NCBI GenBank assembly: GCA_958295745.1
Contig: OY282370.1
Location: forward strand, 1,095,990 to 1,159,989
Direction: 5' to 3'
Source of the DNA: an uncultured Acidimicrobiia bacterium
GTDB lineage: Bacteria > Actinomycetota > Acidimicrobiia > Spongiisociales > Spongiisociaceae
Length of the DNA: 64,000 nt
Within the stretch, counting starts at the first letter, position 1, and the number at the start of each line of letters is the position of its first letter. Under the pieces are notes generated by a model that saw only the letters and a program-made list of their open reading frames with translations, did not search any database and had not been told where the DNA came from. Positions 43,366 to 51,908 of this stretch are shown here, piece after piece. The translations under genes were made by a program, and so were the position numbers.

Positions 43366-45393
43366 ATGCCCGGCTTCGACCGCTCCTATCTCCCCGAAGC
43401 ATCGAGTGAGTTCGTGGTGCTGGCCGACACCCATCACCTGGTCGATCCCGGCATGTATGCGACCAAGGGGGATTCGGTGACCCCGGAGATAGTGCAGGAC
43501 TGGGCGGCCCGCGGGGACTGGGCGCTGGCCCTCGCCGGAGCTCTCGGCGCCGGGCTTGTCTTCCATGTCGGCGACCTGGCCCAGGAATATCCCGGTTCCG
43601 AGCGCTTCGACACCGGCCGGCGGGCCGCCGTCGCCCAGTTCGAGAAAGCGGGCATGTCCGTCGACTTCGCCGCCGGGAACATGGATATCGGGGACAAACC
43701 GGACCCCACCGTACCCGCCGGATGGGTGGAGCCCGGTTTCCTGAAACGGTGGGACGAAGACTTCGGCAAGTCCTTCTACAGCCGCACCGAAGGGAACTGC
43801 CACTTCGTCGTATTGAACTCCCAGATAATGAACACGACCCTCCCCGAGGCGATCGAACAGCGCGAATGGGCGGAGGAGGACCTGGCCTCCCATGCGTCCC
43901 ATCGGATCTTCGTGTTCATGCACCTGCCGCTCTTCCTGGTGGACGAGGACGAACCCGGCCTCGGCAGCTACGACGTGCTCGATGAGCCGGACCGCGGCTG
44001 GCTGCTGGATCTCCTGCGGCGTTACGGGGTGGAGGCTTTTTTCAGCGGGCACACCCACTTCCAGGTGTTCAACCGGGCCGGGGCCGTCCGGCTCTACACC
44101 TTGCCGTCCACCACCACTACCCGGCCCGGCTTCTACGAGGCTTTCAGCGTCTGCCCGCCCGACCGGGGCTGGATCGACACGGCCAAGTTGGGTTTCTATC
44201 TGGTGAGGGTGAAAGACCGGGGCGCATCCGTTCATCTGATCCGCACCGGCGGGGAAACCCCCTCCAACCATCAGGCCGGCGCCCGGATACTGACCGGCGC
44301 CTCCCCCGACCTGCCGCACTCACCGGTCGGCGCCTACCTGCGGCTTCCCCTCGCCAATCAGAGCGACGGGGCGATCTCCTACCCGAACCACGTCCGGCAC
44401 CGGATCCGGGACGACCACCCGCTGCTGGCGTGCGTAGAAGCCGGGATCCGGTATGTGAGGTTCCCGATCCACGACCTCGACCTGACCCTCCAGCGGAAGC
44501 GGCTCGCCGTCCTGCGGGAAGAATCGGTGGAGCTGACCGCCGCCGTCATATGCCCGAGGGCCCGGGACATATCGGCGGCGGCCCGCAAGGCTCCCGAGGC
44601 CGACTGCCTGGAGATCCAGCTGACCGGCCGCGTCGCGCCCGACGAAGAGGACCTGGCGGCCTTGGCAGAGCTGCAGGATGCGGGGGCCGCCGTCGCCTTG
44701 GCGCCCCTCGTGATGGAGGACACCGGCAAGGTCCACCTCCGCAGCCGGACCGGTTACCGGCCCGGTGAGCTGGCCGCCCTCGATCAGGCCCTAGGCGCCC
44801 GTTCCCTGCGCCCCGTCCGGGCGGTCTGCGCCCTCGACGGGTCGGAGTCCGTATGGGACGGGATACGAGCCTTCGACCCGGAACTCCGCTCGGTCGAGGG
44901 CTTGGACTTCCTCGTCCCCCTGACCGCCGACGATGAGGCCAATGTCGTGTCGGTGGCCGAAGCCCTGTTCGCCTCGGCCGTTACTCCCGGATGCCGGGTG
45001 TACCTCGACCCGCTGCAGGATCTGGACCGGGTGACGACGGTCGTACACGGGCTTCTCGACCGGCTGTCGAACCCCCGCCGCGCCTTCCATGCGGCGAGGG
45101 TGCTGAATACGGTGCTGTTCGGAGCGGACGGCCGGCCGGGCGATTACTCGCCGGTCGATCCGTGCCGGGACACCGGCGTGCGGATCGTCACCGGGCGGCG
45201 GAGGGAGCTCTGGCTGGTGCCGCGGCGGGAGGCGGAGCAGGCGGGCGAGGCCATCCGGCGCCGGGCGGGGCCCGATGCACCGGTCAGGCTGATCGACCCG
45301 GCGGCGGGCGCCTCCTGGCAGGACACGGCCGGCGCGGTCTCGGACCGACTGACGACTGCGGACAGTCCGATCCTGGTGGTACAGCTCGCTTAG
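43366..45393 (+). CDS. Metallophosphoesterase with a C-terminal domain of unknown function
   Basis: 675 residues. Residues 1 to about 310 form a calcineurin-like phosphoesterase: VLADTHHLVD, FHVGDLAQ, AAGNMDIGD (the usual GNHD reads GNMD), FMHLPLF and SGHTHFQVF. From about 320 a second domain begins (AYLRLPLANQSDGAISYPNH) with repeated beta-alpha patterns such as GIRYVRFPIHDLDL, DCLEIQLTGRVAPDE, AAVALAPLVM and VYLDPLQDLDRV, which looks like a TIM-barrel; I do not recognise it. No signal peptide, so it is cytosolic. SD GAGGAGG is 6 nt before ATG 43366. Divergent from the VOC operon. Confidence 0.8.
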   Translation: MPGFDRSYLPEASSEFVVLADTHHLVDPGMYATKGDSVTPEIVQDWAARGDWALALAGALGAGLVFHVGDLAQEYPGSERFDTGRRAAVAQFEKAGMSVDFAAGNMDIGDKPDPTVPAGWVEPGFLKRWDEDFGKSFYSRTEGNCHFVVLNSQIMNTTLPEAIEQREWAEEDLASHASHRIFVFMHLPLFLVDEDEPGLGSYDVLDEPDRGWLLDLLRRYGVEAFFSGHTHFQVFNRAGAVRLYTLPSTTTTRPGFYEAFSVCPPDRGWIDTAKLGFYLVRVKDRGASVHLIRTGGETPSNHQAGARILTGASPDLPHSPVGAYLRLPLANQSDGAISYPNHVRHRIRDDHPLLACVEAGIRYVRFPIHDLDLTLQRKRLAVLREESVELTAAVICPRARDISAAARKAPEADCLEIQLTGRVAPDEEDLAALAELQDAGAAVALAPLVMEDTGKVHLRSRTGYRPGELAALDQALGARSLRPVRAVCALDGSESVWDGIRAFDPELRSVEGLDFLVPLTADDEANVVSVAEALFASAVTPGCRVYLDPLQDLDRVTTVVHGLLDRLSNPRRAFHAARVLNTVLFGADGRPGDYSPVDPCRDTGVRIVTGRRRELWLVPRREAEQAGEAIRRRAGPDAPVRLIDPAAGASWQDTAGAVSDRLTTADSPILVVQLA

Positions 45394-45537
45394 AGGGTGC
45401 GCGGATAGGTGTTCACCTGGGAATACACTGCTTGCGGCGGTTGATGAGCCTACAGCCATAGCCAGGGGTTCCGAACTGGATCCTGACCGGCGTTTACGAA
45501 CAGGGTCGGTCGCGGTCCGCCTATCCCCGCACCCTCT
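45392..45537. other. Long inverted repeat enclosing ~110 nt (possible structured RNA)
   Basis: AGAGGGTGCGCGGATAGG at 45392-45409 and CCTATCCCCGCACCCTCT at 45520-45537 pair over 18 bp with one mismatch. The left arm begins inside the phosphoesterase stop codon and the right arm ends just before the DUF2335 stop. The enclosed sequence can form smaller hairpins. It may be a bidirectional terminator, a stable 3' UTR or a small RNA; I match it to no known RNA family. Confidence 0.5.
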
Positions 45538-45544
45538 TAAGACC

Positions 45545-46054
45545 TCAGGTGGTGGGGTCGGAGAGGTTGCGCTCGTCGGTTGCTCCTGCTCTGCCCTGAC
45601 GCCGCCAGCGCCCCGTGATGAAAACTCCCGCCAAGCTGGCAATTGATATGATCACCAGGCCGGCTACCAGGATCGCAACAACACCATTGTCCAATACGGC
45701 CAAGACCCCCGACAACGCCATAGCGGCGAGAGCAAGCGTGTATGCCATCCATTGGCCACGCAAGCGCGCTTTGCGGATAGTCGGCATCATTTCCCGTTCT
45801 ACCTGCATTCTGTGATCTACCTGCTCCTCATAACGATCGAACAGTCTTTTTGTGGCACCGGGTAGGAGTGATTCATATTCGCGCAATACACCCGGGGGTG
45901 GCAGGGGAGCATTCCAGCTCCAACTCGCAGAAAATTCGGCAATGGCAGTTGTCCCCTGTTCCTCAGTATCCTCAACCGAATCGGGGACAATAAAGTCTGT
46001 GGGGGCAGGAGAATCGGCCTGTTCCGGCGACGGTGAATCAGACGAGTTGTTCAC
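45545..46054 (-). CDS. DUF2335 domain membrane protein
   Basis: 169 residues. The N-terminal third is acidic and disordered (DSPSPEQADSPAPTDF). DUF2335 follows: GPLPPP-like WNAPLPPPGVLREYESLLPG, ATKRLFDRYEEQVDHRMQVE, then two membrane spans (MAYTLALAAMALSGVLAVL and VVAILVAGLVIISIASLAGV) and a basic tail. DUF2335 proteins are common in mobile and defence-adjacent DNA, function unknown. GTG 46054 is chosen because it overlaps the small upstream gene by 17 bp; a longer frame upstream only mirrors that gene. Confidence 0.75.
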   Translation of the reverse strand: MNNSSDSPSPEQADSPAPTDFIVPDSVEDTEEQGTTAIAEFSASWSWNAPLPPPGVLREYESLLPGATKRLFDRYEEQVDHRMQVEREMMPTIRKARLRGQWMAYTLALAAMALSGVLAVLDNGVVAILVAGLVIISIASLAGVFITGRWRRQGRAGATDERNLSDPTT

Positions 46055-46277
46055 GCTCTGATCGCAACTCCGGTTCTGTAATTTCCCATGCTCTCGACAG
46101 ATCACCGAGGACCATTCTCCAGTCGTTTTCCAACGCTTCCCGATCTGCTTTCCGGGCGGCAGCGTCGTCGAGGGGGAGGTCGGTCTCGTCGAGCAGACCG
46201 AACAGGTCAAAGATCTGCGCCGCCCCGCTCCAGAACGCGAACCGCGTGGATGGCAAGCCATTCCTACCGTAGAACAT
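46038..46277 (-). CDS. Small hypothetical protein upstream of DUF2335 gene
   Basis: 79 residues, acidic, with LPSTRFAFWSGAAQIFDLFG in the first half and an Arg/Glu-rich helical end (WEITEPELRSEREQLV). I do not recognise a named family. It overlaps the DUF2335 GTG by 17 bp, which suggests translational coupling and a shared task. The composition is a little less GC-rich than the neighbouring operons. Confidence 0.6.
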   Translation of the reverse strand: MFYGRNGLPSTRFAFWSGAAQIFDLFGLLDETDLPLDDAAARKADREALENDWRMVLGDLSRAWEITEPELRSEREQLV

Positions 46278-46330
46278 GGCGGTGGATACTCCGTTCTTAG
46301 TTTTCCCTCTGTTGTCTCAGTGTAACACAC

Positions 46331-47059
46331 TCAGTACATGAGGGCGCCGCCGGTGACGCTGACGGCGGCGCCGCTGATGTAGCTGGCATGATCGGAGGCG
46401 AGGAACACCACCACCGAGGCGACTTCCTCCGGTTGGCCCAGACGTCCCAGCGGGCAGTCCGCCACGCCGGCCGCCACCACCTCCTCGGTGTTGTCGGTGT
46501 GTTGCATCGCCGTGTCGATGGGGCCCGGAACCACCGTGTTCACGGTTATCCCGTGGGGGCCGTACCACCGGGCGAAGTCGCGGCTCATCGACACCACCCC
46601 GCCTTTGGCCGCCACGTAGGCGTGGGCGCCCTTCCTGGTCCCCTTGATGAAACCGGGTGATGAGAAGTTGATGATCCTGCCGCCCCCGCCCTGAGCTACC
46701 AAGGCCTGACCGAACGCCCGGCACAGGAAGAAACCGGCTTTGAGATCCACGTCCAGGTGGAGGTCCCAGTCCTCCTCCCGGATCTCGTCCATCGGCTGAC
46801 GCCTCAGAACCCCCGCCACATGGGCCAGCGCCCAGAGGCCGCCCAGAGACTCTCGGGCCTCTCCTATCAGAGCGCCCAGCCCGTCGATGTCCCGCAGGTC
46901 GTAACACCTCGCCCGGTGACGGGCCGGGTGCGCCAAACCCGCCGCGGTCCTCTCGACGCCATCCCCGTCGCGGTCGACCGCGAACACCCTCGCCCCCACT
47001 GTCGCGAACGCTCGGGCGGCGGCCCTGCCGATCCCCCGGGCGGCGCCGGTGACGACCAC
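46331..47059 (-). CDS. SDR family oxidoreductase of the sugar ABC operon
   Basis: 242 residues. VVTGAARGIGRAAARAF cofactor motif, Asp in FAVDRDGDG, INFSSPGFI with the catalytic Ser, AYVAAKGG with Tyr/Lys, and NTVVPGPIDTAM. GTG 47059 is the only possible start after the preceding stop, so the first strand is short. It lies 58 bp after the ABC ATPase gene and probably oxidises the imported sugar or polyol. Confidence 0.88.
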   Translation of the reverse strand: MVVTGAARGIGRAAARAFATVGARVFAVDRDGDGVERTAAGLAHPARHRARCYDLRDIDGLGALIGEARESLGGLWALAHVAGVLRRQPMDEIREEDWDLHLDVDLKAGFFLCRAFGQALVAQGGGGRIINFSSPGFIKGTRKGAHAYVAAKGGVVSMSRDFARWYGPHGITVNTVVPGPIDTAMQHTDNTEEVVAAGVADCPLGRLGQPEEVASVVVFLASDHASYISGAAVSVTGGALMY

Positions 47060-47117
47060 CCCCCTGCCTTCGAGGCCGGCGCCTACCTGCCAGACGATGA
47101 CGGCACCCCCCGCGGCC

Positions 47118-47903
47118 TCAGTCGAACGCGCCGGTTATGTGGGCGACCACCTCCTGCCGGGAGGTCTCGGACTTGAGGAGGTCGGCCACTAGACGGCCCT
47201 GCCTGAGTATCAGCAGCCTGGTGCATATCGACCAGACATGATCCATGTTGTGGGAGATGACGATCATCGCCATATCCGTTTCCGCCGCCGAGACCATGGC
47301 GCCGATCATCTCGAGCACCGCGGCGGCTTCCTTCACCCCGAGGGCGGCGGTCGGTTCGTCCAGCAAGAGGAGCCGCCCTCCCCAGAAACCCGCCCGTGAG
47401 ATGGCCACCACCTGCCGCTGCCCGCCCGACATGGTCTCTATGAGCGCATCGAGGTTCGGGAATCGGGCCGGGAGGAGCTCGACGGCGGCCCGGGCCCGTT
47501 TCTTCATGGATCGGCGGTCGAGCATCCCGAACCTGCCGCGCCATCCGGTCCGGGTCATTTCACGGCCCAGGTAGAAGTTGGCGGCGATATCGAAAATATC
47601 CACGAGGGCGAGCTGCTGGTACACCGTCTCGATGCCCTCGCGGCGCGCCTCGGCCGGAGTGGAGAAGACCTTTTGCTCCCCATGCAGGTAGACCTCCCCG
47701 GCGGTAGGGATGACCGCCCCCGCCAGGCACTTGACCAAGGTGGACTTACCGGCGCCGTTGTCTCCCAGCAGCCCGACTACTTCGTCCCGGCCCAGGTGGA
47801 AGCTCACATCGTCGAGGGCGCGGATGGTCCCGTAGTGCTTGGACAGACCCCGTATTTCCAGGAGGGGCGCGCCCGCGCGGACAGGTCGGGTCATGGCGGT
47901 CAC
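47118..47903 (-). CDS. CUT2-type sugar ABC transporter ATPase (single cassette)
   Basis: 261 residues: Walker A GDNGAGKST, Q-loop in VYQQLALVD, a signature written MSGGQRQ, Walker B LLLLDEPTAALG and H-loop ISHNMDHV. FrcA-like with one nucleotide domain instead of the two of RbsA. It energises uptake through the permease encoded upstream, which it overlaps by 4 bp (GTGA). Confidence 0.93.
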   Translation of the reverse strand: MTAMTRPVRAGAPLLEIRGLSKHYGTIRALDDVSFHLGRDEVVGLLGDNGAGKSTLVKCLAGAVIPTAGEVYLHGEQKVFSTPAEARREGIETVYQQLALVDIFDIAANFYLGREMTRTGWRGRFGMLDRRSMKKRARAAVELLPARFPNLDALIETMSGGQRQVVAISRAGFWGGRLLLLDEPTAALGVKEAAAVLEMIGAMVSAAETDMAMIVISHNMDHVWSICTRLLILRQGRLVADLLKSETSRQEVVAHITGAFD

Positions 47904-48943
47904 ACCTCCATCCGTACCTCGGACTCCCGGCGTCCCAGCTGATCGAACACCACCGCTCCGAGCAACAGCACACCCCGCATGACCTCCTGCCAGAAGGATT
48001 GGACCTGGAGCAGGACCAGCCCGTTGTCCAGCACCGCCAGGATGAGGATCGCCACCAGGGTGCCGATGACCGAACCACGGCCCCCGTACAGGCTGGCCCC
48101 TCCGACGATCACACCCGTGAGGGCCAGGAACTCCATCCGCTCCCCGGTGGTGGGCGACACCGCCCCCACCTGGGACACGACGATCAGCGCGGCGACGGCC
48201 ACCGTGATCCCGGTCAGGACGAAGGCGATGCCGACCTGCCTCTCGAGTGGAATGCCCGCCAGCCGGGCCGCCTGCGGGTTGGCGCCGATCGCATACATGT
48301 GCTGTCCGTACTTGGTCAGGCGCATCAGGATGTAGAAGAAGGCCACCACCAGCAGCAGCACCAGCACCGCCACCGGTATCTCGACCCCGAGCACTTCGAA
48401 GCGGGTCCTTCCCAGGAACCTGAACCCCTCGACGCGAACGGCGCGTCCGTCCATGACGAGCTTGGAGGCGCCCCGGAAGGCCACCAGCGTGGCGAGCGTG
48501 GTGAGGATCGAGTTCACCCGGAACCTGAGGATGGCCACCGCGTTGATGGCGGCGATCGCCATGGCCGCCGCCACCGCACCGACCACCCCCCAGAACAGAC
48601 CGTAATCCCGTGCTACCACCGCGAACACCGCGCCCGCGAACCCGATCGCCGACCCGACGGATACATCCACCTGCCGGGCCACCAAGAGCAAGGTCATGGC
48701 GCTGCCGATGATTCCGATCACAGCCCCGTTGACCAGGACATTCACCAGGTTGGTGGAGGTGAAGAAGTACTCGGACCGGAAGGTGAAGAAAGCGGCCAGC
48801 AACACTAGGACGCCGACCCGGGCCTGCATGGCGGTGAAGCGCACCCGCCGCGATCCCAACTTCGAAATCACAGCCTCGTACAGGGCGCCGAGGCGTCCGC
48901 CGCCCCTAACGTCCCGGCCCGAACCCCCGTCCTCGGTGCTCAC
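47900..48943 (-). CDS. CUT2-type sugar ABC transporter permease
   Basis: 347 residues with about nine to ten membrane segments and BPD_transp_2 features: GAVIGIIGSAMTLLLVARQVDVSVGS, RFRVNSILTTLATLVAFRG, YAIGANPQAARLAGIPLER (EAA-like loop contacting the ATPase) and GGASLYGGRGSVIGTLVA. RbsC/FrcC-like. GTG start at 48943, 20 bp after the binding-protein stop. Confidence 0.92.
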   Translation of the reverse strand: MSTEDGGSGRDVRGGGRLGALYEAVISKLGSRRVRFTAMQARVGVLVLLAAFFTFRSEYFFTSTNLVNVLVNGAVIGIIGSAMTLLLVARQVDVSVGSAIGFAGAVFAVVARDYGLFWGVVGAVAAAMAIAAINAVAILRFRVNSILTTLATLVAFRGASKLVMDGRAVRVEGFRFLGRTRFEVLGVEIPVAVLVLLLVVAFFYILMRLTKYGQHMYAIGANPQAARLAGIPLERQVGIAFVLTGITVAVAALIVVSQVGAVSPTTGERMEFLALTGVIVGGASLYGGRGSVIGTLVAILILAVLDNGLVLLQVQSFWQEVMRGVLLLGAVVFDQLGRRESEVRMEV

Positions 48944-48963
48944 TTCTCTACGGCGCTCCGTTC

Positions 48964-50961
48964 TCAGCCGCCTGCTTCTGGGTAGTGGTCGGTGAGGTTG
49001 CCGGCGTCGAGGAACCTGTGATCGATGAAGATCTCCCGATCCGGGCTCTCACCCCTCGCCAACGCAACAGCCGCCGGAACCGCCAAACTCCCATACCGAT
49101 CAGGGAAATAAGCCACATCACCAATCCACTGAGGATTGTTCAAAATATCCGACCACGCCGAAGCATCCGCCCCATGAGCCACAATGAACACATCCCCACC
49201 CCGACCCTGAGTCTCAGCCGCCGCGAAAGCCGCCGCCGCATCAGGATCACCAAAACTCGACATCACCAAAACCACCGACGCATCCGGCGCCGTCGTCAAA
49301 ATATCCGTGAACTGACGCCTCACATTCTCCAAAGCATCCGAACCACCCTGACGCTTGTCCACCACCCGAAACTTCCCATCAGGAACCGCCCCACAAACAC
49401 CCTCGAACCCCTCACGCGAACCCCCCGCCCGCTGCGCATTGATATCAGGCGAACTCAAATTCTCGATCGACACATACAAATCGAACTCACACCCAAACTC
49501 CCCCTCCACGAAATCCCCCAACCCAGCCCCCGCCACCAACCCCGCCGCATGACCATTCGACCCCACGAACACCCGCTCACACGGACCCTGCGGCACATCC
49601 ATCGTCACCGTAGGCAAATCACCATACGCCTCACACACCGCCTCCGCCGCATCCGGGAAAAACTGCCAATTGATAACCGCGTCCAAACCCTGAGCATCCA
49701 ACGTCCGCGCACACTGAATCGCCGTATCCGTCGAGAAATTCGCATCACACTCAAACAACTCCACCCCAGCAACAACCGCCGCCTCCCTAATACTCTCCGT
49801 AACAATGAACACAAACGGATCAGCATCACCACCCGAAATATAACCCAACTTCACACCCCCACCCCCAGACACATCCCCGGCCTCGGCCATGCCGACTGCT
49901 TCTGGGTAGTGGTCGGTGAGGTTGCCGGCGTCGAGGAACCTGTGATCGATGAAGATCTCCCGATCCGGGCTCTCACCCCTCGCCAACGCAACAGCCGCCG
50001 GAACCGCCAAACTCCCATACCGATCAGGGAAATAAGCCACATCACCAATCCACTGAGGATTGTTCAAAATATCCGACCACGCCGAAGCATCCGCCCCATG
50101 AGCCACAATGAACACATCCCCACCCCGACCCTGAGTCTCAGCCGCCGCGAAAGCCGCCGCCGCATCAGGATCACCAAAACTCGACATCACCAAAACCACC
50201 GACGCATCCGGCGCCGTCGTCAAAATATCCGTGAACTGACGCCTCACATTCTCCAAAGCATCCGAACCACCCTGACGCTTGTCCACCACCCGAAACTTCC
50301 CATCAGGAACCGCCCCACAAACACCCTCGAACCCCTCACGCGAACCCCCCGCCCGCTGCGCATTGATATCAGGCGAACTCAAATTCTCGATCGACACATA
50401 CAAATCGAACTCACACCCAAACTCCCCCTCCACGAAATCCCCCAACCCAGCCCCCGCCACCAACCCCGCCGCATGACCATTCGACCCCACGAACACCCGC
50501 TCACACGGACCCTGCGGCACATCCATCGTCACCGTAGGCAAATCACCATACGCCTCACACACCGCCTCCGCCGCATCCGGGAAAAACTGCCAATTGATAA
50601 CCGCGTCCAAACCCTGAGCATCCAACGTCCGCGCACACTGAATCGCCGTATCCGTCGAGAAATTCGCATCACACTCAAACAACTCCACCCCAGCAACAAC
50701 CGCCGCCTCCCTAATACTCTCCGTAACAATGAACACAAACGGATCAGCATCACCACCCGAAATATAACCCAACTTCACACCCCCACCCCCAGACACATCC
50801 CCGGCTTCGGTGGTGGCCGGGGCGGTTGCTTCAGTAGCCGCCGCAGCAGGCGGGGTGGTCTCCGGGGTTTCAGAATCGCCGCCTCCGCAGGCCGAGGCGA
50901 ACAGCACGAGAACCGAGACGGCCGCCAGTCTCCTCGACCGATGCCACTGCTTCCTGCCCAT
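48964..50961 (-). CDS. Sugar ABC substrate-binding lipoprotein with two tandem identical domains
   Basis: 665 residues. Lipoprotein signal with Cys25 (FASAC), a Thr/Ala linker, then the same periplasmic-binding domain twice: each starts GDVSGGGGVKLGYISGGDAD and ends FIDHRFLDAGNLTDHYPEA, 308 residues apart. The normal family protein has one such domain (about 340-380 residues). The two DNA copies look identical even at silent sites. Binding domains capture the sugar and dock on the permease encoded next. SD GGAGG precedes ATG 50961. Inside each domain the codons end mostly in T or G, unlike the signal region and all neighbours. A repeat collapse or expansion in assembly is possible. Confidence 0.85.
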   Translation of the reverse strand: MGRKQWHRSRRLAAVSVLVLFASACGGGDSETPETTPPAAAATEATAPATTEAGDVSGGGGVKLGYISGGDADPFVFIVTESIREAAVVAGVELFECDANFSTDTAIQCARTLDAQGLDAVINWQFFPDAAEAVCEAYGDLPTVTMDVPQGPCERVFVGSNGHAAGLVAGAGLGDFVEGEFGCEFDLYVSIENLSSPDINAQRAGGSREGFEGVCGAVPDGKFRVVDKRQGGSDALENVRRQFTDILTTAPDASVVLVMSSFGDPDAAAAFAAAETQGRGGDVFIVAHGADASAWSDILNNPQWIGDVAYFPDRYGSLAVPAAVALARGESPDREIFIDHRFLDAGNLTDHYPEAVGMAEAGDVSGGGGVKLGYISGGDADPFVFIVTESIREAAVVAGVELFECDANFSTDTAIQCARTLDAQGLDAVINWQFFPDAAEAVCEAYGDLPTVTMDVPQGPCERVFVGSNGHAAGLVAGAGLGDFVEGEFGCEFDLYVSIENLSSPDINAQRAGGSREGFEGVCGAVPDGKFRVVDKRQGGSDALENVRRQFTDILTTAPDASVVLVMSSFGDPDAAAAFAAAETQGRGGDVFIVAHGADASAWSDILNNPQWIGDVAYFPDRYGSLAVPAAVALARGESPDREIFIDHRFLDAGNLTDHYPEAGG
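48972..50819 (-). repeat. 924-bp tandem direct repeat inside the binding-protein gene
   Basis: Units 48972-49895 and 49896-50819, period 924 bp (308 codons, so in frame). Every stretch I compared is identical until the outer edges, where the first unit reads GGCCTCGGCCATGCC and the second GGCTTCGGTGGTGGCC. Such identity means a very recent duplication, gene conversion or an assembly effect. Confidence 0.9.
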
Positions 50962-51205
50962 GCTCACACCTCCAGCGATCCACTCCGATTCGGAGGAACG
51001 ACCGGCGCCGCCCTTCGAGTCGCTATCCGGACAGTAGCAGCAGGCGCCGGGGAACGGGCAGGAAATCGGGTCTCGCAGGCGGAACGGCCGGTCATCACCG
51101 ACTCGACTTCGACCGGCCATAGGAATGGGGTGGGGTTGGTTGAACCGGCGGGCGGCCTTTCCGGCCCGGATTCTTGGGTTCGGGATGCTCGGTTCTGATC
51201 GGGGA

Positions 51206-51883
51206 TCAGATATGCCCGTGCTTGGCCAGGCCCTCCATCGGCGTCATTCCGGCCCGCATGTCCACCCGCACCCGGCCCTCCGCTTCTACGATCTCTTCGG
51301 CCCGGAGCAGCACCTGTTCGGCTTGGCGGGCCGGCACCACCAGCACCCCGTCGAACTCGCCCATTATCAGGTCGCCGGGATGGATGGTGATGCCGCCGAC
51401 GGTCACCGGCACCTGCAGGCCGGTCATCTCCCAGCGGCCGATGGCGTTCAGCGGCGAGAGGTCCCGGTAGAAGACCTGCAGGCCGATGGCCCGCAGACCC
51501 TCGATGTCCCGCAGGTTGCCGTCCAACACCACCCCCGCGCACCCGCGGTGCTGGGCCGAGTTGCCGGTCAGCTCCCCGAAGTGCCCCACATGGCTGTCCG
51601 GGTTGACCGACACCAGGATGCTGTCCGCATGTATCTTCTCGAACATCTCCAGGTAGGAGGCGATGCGCTCGATCCCCGGTTCCCAGGCGATGGGCGGGTC
51701 GATGGGCTCCCCCCGCAGTGTGAAGGCCAGCCCCGCCATTCGCTGTTCGGGAAAAAGCGGGCGCAGGTAGGAGGGGAGCACCTGCTCGGGCAGGCCCAGC
51801 GAATACAGGGTGTCGCACACCGCCGACAGGTACAGCCGCCGGTAGCGGGCGACCAGCTCGGAGGGGGGGATAGCGGCGGTCAT
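51206..51883 (-). CDS. RraA-family protein (4-hydroxy-4-methyl-2-oxoglutarate aldolase-like)
   Basis: 225 residues, the RraA/DlpA fold: AVCDTLYSLG, GNSAQHRGCAGVVLDGNLRD with the Arg-Asp pair that binds substrate and metal, and GDLIMGEFDGVLVVP. In bacteria of this type the fold is usually an aldolase/decarboxylase of aromatic or sugar-acid breakdown, or a demethylmenaquinone methyltransferase-named protein, not an RNase E inhibitor. It lies 25 bp after the PPOX gene and 245 bp before the sugar binding-protein gene. Confidence 0.85.
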   Translation of the reverse strand: MTAAIPPSELVARYRRLYLSAVCDTLYSLGLPEQVLPSYLRPLFPEQRMAGLAFTLRGEPIDPPIAWEPGIERIASYLEMFEKIHADSILVSVNPDSHVGHFGELTGNSAQHRGCAGVVLDGNLRDIEGLRAIGLQVFYRDLSPLNAIGRWEMTGLQVPVTVGGITIHPGDLIMGEFDGVLVVPARQAEQVLLRAEEIVEAEGRVRVDMRAGMTPMEGLAKHGHI

Positions 51884-51908
51884 ATTCGCTTCTCCGCGGA
51901 GGGGTTTC

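Noticed and set aside
45410-45519. tRNA or 4.5S/6S RNA inside the long inverted repeat
   Set aside because: A GGGGTTCCGAAC stretch resembles a T arm, but no acceptor/anticodon arms fit and no SRP or 6S core is seen.
46055-46330. N-terminal extension of the DUF2335 protein
   Set aside because: The extension is a shadow of the small upstream gene, which has the better composition and a coupled GTG.
48985-51198. Plus-strand open frame of 737 residues opposite the sugar-binding protein
   Set aside because: It is Arg/Ile/His-rich with no fold signs and exists only because the real minus-strand gene uses T/G-ending codons; the minus strand has a clear lipoprotein signal, domains and SD.
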